Shown: positions 1-5,203 of the stretch, one piece after another
Position numbering within the stretch: position 1 is the stretch's first letter
Layout: each line of letters begins with the position of its first letter
Assembly: GCA_002329625.1 (NCBI GenBank)
Contig: DCTP01000081.1
Coordinates: 548 to 10,115, forward strand
Direction of reading: 5' to 3'
Origin: Leptolinea sp. UBA1437
Lineage (GTDB): Bacteria > Chloroflexota > Anaerolineae > Anaerolineales > Anaerolineaceae
Length of the DNA stretch: 9,568 nt
The notes under the pieces: model-generated
Database searches by the model: none
What the model was told of the DNA's origin: nothing
The model's input: only the letters and a program-made list of their open reading frames with translations
Program-made: the position numbers and the translations under genes

Positions 1-47
1 TTCAGAAGAATAGTTCCGAAGCGAAACAAAATCCCCGATTTTTTCAC
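1..47 (-). CDS. Possible 5' fragment of a leftward gene (GTG start)
   Basis: On the minus strand a GTG at 47 is preceded by AGGA at a 4-base spacing and opens a frame that runs off the left edge. The visible residues, (M)KKSGILFRFGTILL, are two lysines followed by a hydrophobic stretch, as at the start of a signal peptide or membrane protein. Only 15 codons are visible, so no family can be named. A competing reading is a rightward frame (bases 3-59) ending in TAA, which could be the C-terminus of an upstream gene. If the leftward reading is right, this gene diverges from tRNA-Val. Confidence 0.27.
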   Translation of the reverse strand, partial: MKKSGILFRFGTILL

Positions 48-78
48 CGCATCCTGTAAAGAAATCGGCGGAACTTTC

Positions 79-107
79 TTGTCAGTTCCGGAAAGGACTG
101 CTATAAT
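79..107 (+). promoter_or_regulatory. Sigma-70-type promoter of tRNA-Val
   Basis: A -35 box TTGTCA (79-84) and a perfect -10 box TATAAT (102-107) are separated by 17 bases. The predicted start lies near 114, about 8 bases before the mature tRNA. A 7-bp inverted repeat, CGGAACT (69-75) and AGTTCCG (84-90), brackets the -35 box and could be an operator. Confidence 0.8.
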
Positions 108-121
108 GCTGTTTGCACCTG

Positions 122-196
122 GGGCGCATAGCTCAGTTGGTTAGAGCGCTTGTATCACACACAAGAGGTCCGGGGGTTCGAGTCCCTTTGCGCCCA
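122..196 (+). tRNA. tRNA-Val (anticodon CAC)
   Basis: A complete cloverleaf is visible. The acceptor stem GGGCGCA pairs with TGCGCCC, and the discriminator base is A. The D arm is GCTC/GAGC. The anticodon stem CTTGT/ACAAG encloses the 7-base loop ATCACAC, which gives anticodon CAC and reads GUG valine codons. The T arm GGGGG/CCCTT has the TTCGAGT loop and contains two G-U pairs. The variable loop is 6 bases, one more than usual, and position 32 is A rather than the usual pyrimidine. CCA is not encoded (ACT follows). A pyrimidine-rich tract with several T runs follows the gene. Confidence 0.93.
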
Positions 197-259
197 CTTT
201 TTTCTTCCTTTTTATTTTCCAATCGATCCATTTGATTCATCACAGCGGTGAAAGTTGTT

Positions 260-610
260 TTATATAGAAATTACTTTTTCGGCTTTAAATTGAGCGTCGA
301 TAATATCGCCCATTCCCCCGGTAATCCCGACCGCAACTTGATCAGCCAAGTTGTAAAAGTTCAGGCAGGTGGAACACAGAATTAAGCGCACGCCCTTCTT
401 TTCGAGTGATTTTAAAGACTCGATGACCGGCGACCCATTCGTCGCCAACTTTACGCCGTCGGTATAAAAACAAATCGCTGCCGGCAGAATATTATTTTCA
501 TCGATCAACTTAAGATAAACCGAAATCAGTTTTAATTGTAGTTCGGGAGTCCCTTCACCCATCCCGTTCCGGGTAATTAAAATAACCGTTTCCGACGCAG
601 GAATTGACAT
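260..610 (-). CDS. DsrE-family protein resembling the C-terminal domain of selenium-metabolism protein YedF
   Basis: The product is 116 residues, one DsrE-like domain. It matches the C-terminal half of the 'sulfurtransferase-like selenium metabolism protein YedF' family: an N-terminal ILITRNGMGEG strand-loop, then ICFYTDGVKLA (residues 46-56), ESLKSLEKKGV (64-74) and the CSTCLNFY motif with Cys79 and Cys82, ending in a short 'AEKVI' strand. Full YedF proteins usually carry an N-terminal TusA domain, which is absent here. Known family members are cytosolic and tied to sulfur or selenium transfer; the role here is inferred only, and no selenium gene lies in the window. The start is well supported by AAGGAG ending six bases before the ATG. 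It runs convergently toward tRNA-Val. Confidence 0.85.
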   Translation of the reverse strand: MSIPASETVILITRNGMGEGTPELQLKLISVYLKLIDENNILPAAICFYTDGVKLATNGSPVIESLKSLEKKGVRLILCSTCLNFYNLADQVAVGITGGMGDIIDAQFKAEKVISI

Positions 611-712
611 ATGATTCTCCTTATAGATCCGATTGCCGGTTGAGATTTTTCATAAAGAACTGACCAAATTTAAAACGGCAATCATCCAAATAATTGAAAA
701 TACTTGGGAAAT

Positions 713-741
713 ATTATACCCGACTAATACTTATTCATAAA
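713..741 (-). promoter_or_regulatory. Candidate promoter of the DsrE/YedF-like gene
   Basis: On the minus strand a perfect TATAAT (713-718) lies 17 bases downstream of a weak -35 candidate TTTATG (736-741). The predicted start near 706 leaves a leader of roughly 95 bases before the ATG at 610. The 200-base gap between this gene and the methyltransferase also holds an A/T-only inverted repeat at 738-755 (TAAAATA, four T, TATTTTA), of unknown meaning. Confidence 0.4.
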
Positions 742-811
742 ATATTTTTATTTTAAATTTAAGAAAGCAGTCTTATCGATTTTTGTGAGTGAACAGAACA
801 ATTATCGAAAT

Positions 812-1705
812 TCATTTCAATCGGAAATCATAAATGCCATCGATAATCGGATAATCCCGACCGCAGGAATGACAATGCACCTTGACAGATTCCTCAACGA
901 TTTCGTAACTGTGACAGCTGGGACATTTAAAAAATTCCCAATCGACTGCGTCCGGTTTCTCCAACGACTGTCGATTGCGAATGAAAATACTCGGACTCAG
1001 CTTGAATGGGGAAGCTAAATATTGCAGGGCGGATTCCAGCTTCAACATCCAGTCCAAATTTTCTTCTTTCTTCAGCGATTCGATTCGTAAATTTGAAACA
1101 GTCAATACCTTTTCCGGTATAAACCCGTTTTCTATAAGTGCTTTTCTTACAGTATCGGGGTGATTATCAAAGTTCAGTTCAGCGAACTCCACTTGTTCGG
1201 GAGAAAAAGGATTCCAATCCTGTTTGCCGGTTAAATATCGAAAAATCGCTTTCAAATTTCTTTTATTGGCAAATTCCAAAATAAAAACGGACTGATATTG
1301 CATAACCCGTTGGATCTCAGCCAAAGCCGAATGAATTTCACTCAGATGATGCAGAACGCGAATCATCGTCGCGCCATCAAACAGTCCGTCCGCAAACGGC
1401 ATATGGTACACATCGGCGGTAACATAGATAAACCGGTCGGACTTTCCCAATCGCTGTTGAGCTTGCTGTAGCTGAGTGAGGGCATAATCCATTAGAACAA
1501 TCCGTTCGTATCCCCGATAACGCAACGTATTCCGCCCGGCTCCGGCACCGATCTCCAGCATCAATCGGCCGGATTTCGGCAGCAAGCGTTCCAAAGCAAT
1601 GGCTTCGGAAGCGTCTTCATATGCTCGCTTCCCTTCGCCCCAAAATCGGTTCTGGTAATCGGATTCGTCGTAGTTGCAAAAAATTGGAGAATTATTTTCG
1701 GGCAT
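812..1705 (-). CDS. Class I SAM-dependent methyltransferase with C-terminal Trm112-like zinc ribbon
   Basis: The product is 297 residues from the ATG at 1705. SAM-binding motif I is LMLEIGAGAGRNT, followed by an acidic strand end (VLMDYA), a motif-III-like YVTADVYHMPFADGLFD and the methyltransferase_11-type RVLHHLSEI. The C-terminal ~40 residues form a zinc-ribbon module with two CxxC pairs (CPSC and CHSC) and the 'YPIIDGIYDF' ending seen in Trm112-like domains. The fold is clear but the substrate cannot be read from sequence; small molecule, lipid/quinone or RNA are all possible. The frame also opens at a TTG at 1723, but that codon has no Shine-Dalgarno and abuts the T-run ending the SRP RNA, whereas the ATG at 1705 has AAAGGA just upstream. 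No promoter of its own is obvious; transcription may be read-through from the SRP RNA gene. Confidence 0.85.
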   Translation of the reverse strand: MPENNSPIFCNYDESDYQNRFWGEGKRAYEDASEAIALERLLPKSGRLMLEIGAGAGRNTLRYRGYERIVLMDYALTQLQQAQQRLGKSDRFIYVTADVYHMPFADGLFDGATMIRVLHHLSEIHSALAEIQRVMQYQSVFILEFANKRNLKAIFRYLTGKQDWNPFSPEQVEFAELNFDNHPDTVRKALIENGFIPEKVLTVSNLRIESLKKEENLDWMLKLESALQYLASPFKLSPSIFIRNRQSLEKPDAVDWEFFKCPSCHSYEIVEESVKVHCHSCGRDYPIIDGIYDFRLK

Positions 1706-1729
1706 AAATCCTTTATTAATCAATCAAAA

Positions 1730-1842
1730 AAGGCGTCCGAACAGGTTTGCCGGCGGCGCCCGAATGATCCATCTTATCGCTGCTTCCTCTCGGACCTGAC
1801 GAGGTTCGATGGTATCCGCCGCGCCGGTCCCGCCCGAACGCC
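1730..1842 (-). ncRNA. ffs: Bacterial small signal recognition particle RNA (4.5S-type)
   Basis: On the minus strand the conserved SRP domain IV core is plain: GTCAGGTCCGAGAGGAAGC followed by AGC, on plus bases 1779-1800, with a GAGA tetraloop closing the apical helix. This is the Ffh (SRP54) binding site. The 5' and 3' ends pair (AAGGCGT with ACGCCTT) to form the closing stem of one long hairpin of about 113 nt, the usual size of the small form without an Alu domain. The RNA joins Ffh to target nascent membrane and secreted proteins to the translocon. The closing stem runs straight into six U residues (plus bases 1726-1731), a built-in intrinsic terminator. It is flanked by its own promoter. 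Ends are accurate to a few bases. Confidence 0.93.
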
Positions 1843-1847
1843 TTTTA

Positions 1848-1876
1848 AGAATACCTTAAGCGATTATTCATGTCAA
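1848..1876 (-). promoter_or_regulatory. Promoter of the SRP RNA gene
   Basis: On the minus strand a perfect -35 box TTGACA (1871-1876) is followed after exactly 17 bases by TATTCT (1848-1853). The expected start, near 1841, falls on the first bases of the RNA's closing stem. This supports both the promoter and the 5' end given for the RNA. Confidence 0.8.
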
Positions 1877-1921
1877 TATAAAGGTCAAAATTAAAAGTGA
1901 CATCCGATTCCCAATCATCCG

Positions 1922-2545
1922 TCAGGAATTTTTCATAATGATATTTCCGACTTCATTGGCAATATCTTCGGCCGTATCCAAAATCCCTTCAAATTTCGTA
2001 AACATTTCTTTCTGACCGATCAAATAACGGGCATCATGTTCTTCTTCGAACACCTTATACATAAACTCATGGAAAAGGATATCGCCATTCTCTTCGAGCC
2101 GGTTGATATCGATAATATATTTATGAATCGTAAGATCTTTTTTGAAATCACCAAACACACTCAAAAGTTTCATTACCTGATGAACCGACTGGTCGATGAC
2201 ATCCATAAATTGCATCATTGCCTGATCGATCGTCTTAACATGATAGGTGTAAAGCAAAATTGGAATATCTTCGAGATAATCGGTCAAGTCATCTAAAAGT
2301 TGTGTGAGTACAACAATATCTTCTCTTTCAATCGGAGGAATAAATTCCTTGGACAGTTTTTCCATTATTTCATGATGCTTGATGTCTGCCGTATGTTCCA
2401 GTAAGTGAACTTCATCCATAGAAGTGCGTAAATTGATTGTGTTATAGTTTTCGAAAATGTTTTTGACTTTCTCAACAATTTGTATGGAAAATTCAGATTG
2501 TTCAATGAAAGCATTAAAGTAGAAATCATTCCGTTTTGGAGCCAT
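1922..2545 (-). CDS. DUF47 / PhoU-like accessory protein of the PiT phosphate transporter
   Basis: The product is 207 residues from the ATG at 2545. It is a predicted all-helical, highly acidic cytosolic protein of the DUF47 (TIGR00153) family, with helix-repeat signatures such as EHTADIKHHEIMEKL, FIPPIEREDIVVLTQLLDDLTDYLEDI and INRLEENGDILFHE. Members are typically encoded beside PiT permeases and thought to control them; here it follows PiT in the same direction with a gap of about 20 bases, so co-transcription is likely. There are two candidate ATGs, at 2554 and 2545. GGGAAAGGA touches the first but sits 9 bases from the second, and MAPKRNDFYF resembles the usual family N-terminus, so the second is preferred; the first would add three residues. 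The helix-rich acidic residues are typical PhoU-type metal ligands, an inference from the family. Confidence 0.88.
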   Translation of the reverse strand: MAPKRNDFYFNAFIEQSEFSIQIVEKVKNIFENYNTINLRTSMDEVHLLEHTADIKHHEIMEKLSKEFIPPIEREDIVVLTQLLDDLTDYLEDIPILLYTYHVKTIDQAMMQFMDVIDQSVHQVMKLLSVFGDFKKDLTIHKYIIDINRLEENGDILFHEFMYKVFEEEHDARYLIGQKEMFTKFEGILDTAEDIANEVGNIIMKNS

Positions 2546-2566
2546 GAAATCCATTCCTTTCCCACA

Positions 2567-3619
2567 TCAGAATAAATAAACAAACAACTTTACTACCAGA
2601 AAGCCGATCAACCCACAGCCCGGAAATGTTAAAACCCAAGCCCAGACCATATCCTTAACAATTCCCCAATTCACAGACGAAATCCTTTTCCCCGCACCTA
2701 CTCCCATAATCGCTGTGGTTTTCGTGTGTGTGGTACTGACAGGAAGGCTGAAAAGAGAGGAGATCAACAAACAGCTGGCAGCGGCAATATCCGATGCAAA
2801 GCCTTGAAAGGGTTCGAGTTTTACCATATTCATCCCGACTGACTTAATGATTCTGTACCCACCGATCGAAGTGCCTAAAGACATGACTAAAGAACATAAA
2901 ACCATCAACCATAAAGGAACCACAAAAACGGATTGGTTGGTTTCACCTTGAGACAATGCTATTCCCAGCAAAAAAACAGCAATAAATTTTTGTCCGTCTT
3001 GAGCTCCGTGCATGAAAGCCATGGCACCGCTTGCGAAAACCTGCGCATGACGGAAAAATTTATGCGTCCTTCGTCGGTCGATACTTTGAAAAATTACTTT
3101 TACTAACTTATAAGCTAGGAAGCCTAAACCAAACCCCATAATAGTTGACAAAACTAATCCGTAAATTACCTTAATCCATTCACTCATATTGATTCCGGCA
3201 AAGCTGCTATGCAAACCGATAGCAGCTCCGGAAAGTCCGGCAATCAATGCATGACTTTCGCTGGTTGGAATTCCCATAAAAGAGGCAACGGTCGCCCAAA
3301 GGACAATCGCAACCATTCCGGCACATAGTGCCAGAGTGGCTTCGCTTGAGTTGGTCCCGAAATCCACCATTTTATAAACAGTTTGAGCAACGGTAGAATT
3401 CAAAATAGTCATCACAAAGACGCCTAAGAAATTAAAAACCGCAGCCATAATCAGGGCATATTGAGGTTTCAGAGAGCGGGTACCCACACAGGTTGCGATG
3501 GCATTCGGTGCATCCGTCCAACCGTTCACAATAATCACACAAAGGGTCAAAATAACGGTTATAAGAAGAGGAACATTATGGGATATAAGGTATATAAACT
3601 CGGAAAAAGATATGGACAT
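2567..3619 (-). CDS. pit: Inorganic phosphate transporter, PiT family
   Basis: The product is 350 residues, a polytopic membrane protein with about ten hydrophobic segments. It has the duplicated PiT signature: first copy NGWTDAPNAIAT (residues 32-43), then GIPTSESHALIAG (116-128); second copy HGAQDGQKFIAV (204-215), then LPVSTTHTKTTAIMG (292-306). The family imports phosphate, usually as a metal-phosphate complex, using the proton or sodium gradient. The length suits the compact bacterial form with a short central loop (RRRTHKFFR, 182-190). No in-frame start lies upstream before a stop, so the ATG at 3619 is the start, but it lacks a recognisable Shine-Dalgarno. The DUF47 gene follows immediately, which is the classical PiT partner arrangement. 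No Pho-box-like repeat stands out upstream. Confidence 0.94.
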   Translation of the reverse strand: MSISFSEFIYLISHNVPLLITVILTLCVIIVNGWTDAPNAIATCVGTRSLKPQYALIMAAVFNFLGVFVMTILNSTVAQTVYKMVDFGTNSSEATLALCAGMVAIVLWATVASFMGIPTSESHALIAGLSGAAIGLHSSFAGINMSEWIKVIYGLVLSTIMGFGLGFLAYKLVKVIFQSIDRRRTHKFFRHAQVFASGAMAFMHGAQDGQKFIAVFLLGIALSQGETNQSVFVVPLWLMVLCSLVMSLGTSIGGYRIIKSVGMNMVKLEPFQGFASDIAAASCLLISSLFSLPVSTTHTKTTAIMGVGAGKRISSVNWGIVKDMVWAWVLTFPGCGLIGFLVVKLFVYLF

Positions 3620-3763
3620 TACAATACCGATTTTTGCACCCGATTATTTGATATGAAGCGCTGTTTATTTTAATGCAATAATAACACGTAAAGCGAACTT
3701 GCTGACGGTTTTCTATACTATTCTGTTTATTCAGGCGAAAACGGGACAAAAAATAAACCGGCA

Positions 3764-3853
3764 CTACTCTTCCTTATCTTTATAAATTCGTTCGATATCG
3801 GGCTGATAACAGCCAATATCAGTCAAACTCGACATAACCAAAGAAATTCCCAT
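3764..3853 (-). pseudogene. Short coding-like frame, possible gene remnant or small protein
   Basis: A minus-strand frame from an ATG at 3853 to TAG at 3764 encodes 29 residues beginning MGISLVMSS and ending IERIYKDKEE. The frame stays open upstream to a TAA at 3886-3884, adding residues such as SAFIDCD without another ATG. Composition looks protein-like (amphipathic helix and charged tail), and codons resemble those of neighbouring genes. There is no Shine-Dalgarno and no family is recognised. It could be the surviving 3' end of a decayed gene, a real small protein, or chance. It lies upstream of pit in the same direction. Confidence 0.25.
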
Positions 3854-3933
3854 ATCGCAATCGATAAAAGCAGAATTTTTTATTTATACACCGAAAAGTT
3901 AGAGACATCGTCCACAGCTTAAAGGATTTCGCC

Positions 3934-3942
3934 TGCTATACT
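3934..3942 (+). promoter_or_regulatory. Extended -10 promoter of arfB (leaderless start predicted)
   Basis: TGCTATACT contains the TGn extension plus the -10 hexamer TATACT (3937-3942). Six bases then separate the hexamer from the arfB ATG at 3949, so the usual +1 position is the A of the start codon. No good -35 box is present at the normal distance, as expected for an extended -10 promoter. No Shine-Dalgarno lies in front of the ATG. Confidence 0.6.
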
Positions 3943-3948
3943 TAAATT

Positions 3949-4374
3949 ATGATTGAAATAAGCCCGAATGTTAAGATTAATGAAAATGAGATTCAATTTA
4001 ATTTCATTCGCGGATCGGGTCCCGGCGGACAGAACATAAATAAAGTCGCATCATCGGTTCAGTTACGATTTGATGTGCGCAATTCGACTTCATTGGATCC
4101 AGAGATCAAACAGCGTTTGATCAAACTCGCCGGTAATCGCATCAATGATCAGGGAGTCTTAATCATCGACGCCAAACGATTCCGTACTCAGGAACAAAAT
4201 CGTTTTGATGCCACACTACGGCTGATCGATTTAATCCGGAAAGCAACGATCACGCCCAAAAAGCGAAAAGCAACCCATCCGAGCGTTACGGCAAAGGCAG
4301 CGCGCAGAGGTGAGAAGAGAAAACACAGTGAAACAAAACGCCTTCGGAGATACATACCAGAAGATTGGGAGTAA
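3949..4374 (+). CDS. arfB: Alternative ribosome-rescue factor ArfB (YaeJ-type peptidyl-tRNA hydrolase)
   Basis: The product is 141 residues, the normal length of bacterial ArfB. The catalytic loop RGSGPGGQNINK carries the GGQ motif at residues 26-28, which hydrolyses peptidyl-tRNA in the ribosomal P site. The C-terminal ~40 residues form a strongly basic tail (KKRKATHPS, AARRGEKRKH, KRLRRY) that in this family enters the empty mRNA channel of ribosomes stalled on truncated messages. Codon-recognition domains of true release factors (RF1/RF2) are absent, which rules out prfA/prfB. It is transcribed alone, between divergent pit and tRNA-Leu. The start is supported by the N-terminal MIEISPNVKI and by the extended -10 six bases upstream; there is no ribosome-binding site, so a leaderless message is predicted. 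Confidence 0.94.
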   Translation: MIEISPNVKINENEIQFNFIRGSGPGGQNINKVASSVQLRFDVRNSTSLDPEIKQRLIKLAGNRINDQGVLIIDAKRFRTQEQNRFDATLRLIDLIRKATITPKKRKATHPSVTAKAARRGEKRKHSETKRLRRYIPEDWE

Positions 4375-4379
4375 TCTTT

Positions 4380-4443
4380 CGGAATAGTTCTAAGAACGAT
4401 TATCGATAATAGATAAGGCATAATTTGATCAGAACATATTCCG
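4380..4443. repeat. Nested palindromes 3' of arfB
   Basis: Arms CGGAATAGTTC (4380-4390) and GAACATATTCCG (4432-4443) are inverted repeats with a single bulged base; one further T-A pair extends the stem inward. Between and within them are two smaller perfect palindromes: GTTCTAAGAAC (4387-4397) and ATTATCGATAAT (4399-4410). There is no T-run after the outer arm, so this is not a canonical terminator. Protein-binding sites, an RNA 3'-end structure, or a decayed element are all possible. Confidence 0.5.
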
Positions 4444-4528
4444 TATATGATCCTTTGATTCAAAAGAATACAGGTTTTCGGTTAATTGACATTATTGCTG
4501 AACAACAACACACCCTCATTTCGTTGCC

Positions 4529-4556
4529 TTGACAAAAAGTACCAAAGGTTTAAAAT
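4529..4556 (+). promoter_or_regulatory. Promoter of tRNA-Leu
   Basis: A perfect -35 box TTGACA (4529-4534) lies 16 bases from the -10 box TAAAAT (4551-4556). The expected start, near 4563, is about 8 bases before the mature tRNA. Confidence 0.75.
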
Positions 4557-4570
4557 AAGTAAGCATTAAT

Positions 4571-4654
<84 letters not shown>

Positions 4655-4666
4655 CAGATGATACAG

Positions 4667-4692
4667 AAAAAGAATCCCGTCGGGGATTTTTT
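4667..4692 (+). terminator. Intrinsic terminator after tRNA-Leu
   Basis: AATCCC (4673-4678), tetraloop GTCG and GGGATT (4683-4688) form a six-bp stem running into T4687-T4692. A-rich bases upstream can extend the pairing with the T-run. Confidence 0.85.
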
Positions 4693-4747
4693 CTTTTCAA
4701 AGGGAGGCCGATTTATCCGGCAAAAAAGCTTGGTCGAAATCATTCGC

Positions 4748-4756
4748 TGGTAAACT
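4748..4756 (+). promoter_or_regulatory. Extended -10 promoter of the FtsB-like gene (leaderless start predicted)
   Basis: TGGTAAACT contains TGn plus the hexamer TAAACT (4751-4756), followed by six bases and the ATG at 4763, so +1 falls on the start codon. The whole block closely copies the arfB one: TGnTAwACTTAAAnnATG. A weak -35-like TTGGTC (4730-4735) lies 15 bases upstream. No Shine-Dalgarno precedes the ATG. Confidence 0.5.
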
Positions 4757-4762
4757 TAAAGC

Positions 4763-5137
4763 ATGAAAAAATGGCTTCTCACAAAAAAGCAAATCTGGTT
4801 GATTATTTTGGTTTTGGTCGTCGTCAGCATGTTGATCGATCTGAATACCCGTATCAGCACATTGACTTATTTGCGAGAACAAAAAAATACCTTGGCAGTG
4901 GAAGTAACCGCTTTACAATCCACGCTGGATCTCGTATCGGAAAAAATCGATTATGCCGGTTCTGACGCTGCGGTTGAATCTTGGGCAAGACAACAGGGGT
5001 TGATGAGACAGGAAGGGGATTACGTCATTATTCCGCTTCCGGTGGATGAACCCACACCAATTCCCACACAGGTTCCAACCATGGAACCTGTCAAATATGA
5101 AAATTGGGAAATCTGGAAAGCTTTGATTTTTGATTAA
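4763..5137 (+). CDS. Septum formation initiator (FtsB/DivIC)-like protein
   Basis: The product is 124 residues with the family's layout: a short basic N-terminus, one membrane segment (about residues 11-25, IWLIILVLVVVSMLI), and a coiled coil (about 28-62, leucine-rich) facing outside the membrane. A conserved segment follows, with SDAAVESWARQQGLM (67-81) and a 'GDYVIIPLP' strand (85-93). A proline/threonine-rich linker (95-109) leads to an aromatic tail NWEIWKALIF. FtsB/DivIC proteins join FtsL in the divisome to activate septal cell-wall synthesis; membership here is inferred from architecture and the A-V-E-x-W-A-R motif. It lies 46 bases upstream of folD in the same direction. The start lacks a Shine-Dalgarno but follows an extended -10 box at leaderless spacing. 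Confidence 0.78.
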   Translation: MKKWLLTKKQIWLIILVLVVVSMLIDLNTRISTLTYLREQKNTLAVEVTALQSTLDLVSEKIDYAGSDAAVESWARQQGLMRQEGDYVIIPLPVDEPTPIPTQVPTMEPVKYENWEIWKALIFD

Positions 5138-5152
5138 ATAAAAAAGGAACAG

Positions 5153-5203
5153 ATGAGCCCGATCCATACGGCTCGGCTAAACTATGACCGCTGTCATCAT
5201 TGA
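5153..5203 (+). CDS. Possible 16-codon upstream ORF overlapping the folD start
   Basis: An ATG at 5153 with AAAGGAA five bases upstream opens a 16-codon frame (MSPIHTARLNYDRCHH) ending at TGA 5201-5203, 20 bases inside folD and in a different frame. The folD ATG itself lacks a visible Shine-Dalgarno, so translational coupling is plausible. Bases 5155-5174 could also form a GAGCC/GGCTC hairpin. No family is recognised; it may be chance. Confidence 0.3.
   Translation: MSPIHTARLNYDRCHH

Larger units (their letters stand above)
3620..3948. other. Intergenic region between divergent pit and arfB
   Basis: This 329-base stretch must hold the leftward pit promoter, although no convincing -35/-10 pair for it was found. 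At its right end lies the arfB extended -10 box. It also contains a short coding-like frame on the minus strand (3764-3883) and a hairpin-forming repeat at 3794-3820: GATAT...ATATC outside GGCTG-ATAA-CAGCC, with no U-run, so it is not a terminator. No RNA family was recognised. Confidence 0.5.

Noticed and set aside
1..144. Rightward frame open from base 1 into tRNA-Val
   Set aside because: It runs through the tRNA promoter and into the tRNA itself, so it is a chance open frame.
240..251. Small hairpin TCAC-AGCG-GTGA between tRNA-Val and the DsrE-like gene
   Set aside because: The stem is only four base pairs and no T-run follows on either strand, so it is not a credible terminator.
785..1163. 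Rightward open frames opposite the methyltransferase
   Set aside because: They are antisense to a gene with clear SAM-binding motifs and a zinc ribbon, have no ribosome-binding site and give no recognisable protein.
1880..1921. Possible terminator after the DUF47 gene (GATT-CCC-AATC)
   Set aside because: A four-bp stem followed by an interrupted T tract is too weak to call.
5178..5183. TAAACT just before the folD ATG as a leaderless -10 box
   Set aside because: It touches the ATG, so +1 would fall six bases inside the gene; the spacing differs from the arfB and FtsB-like cases.
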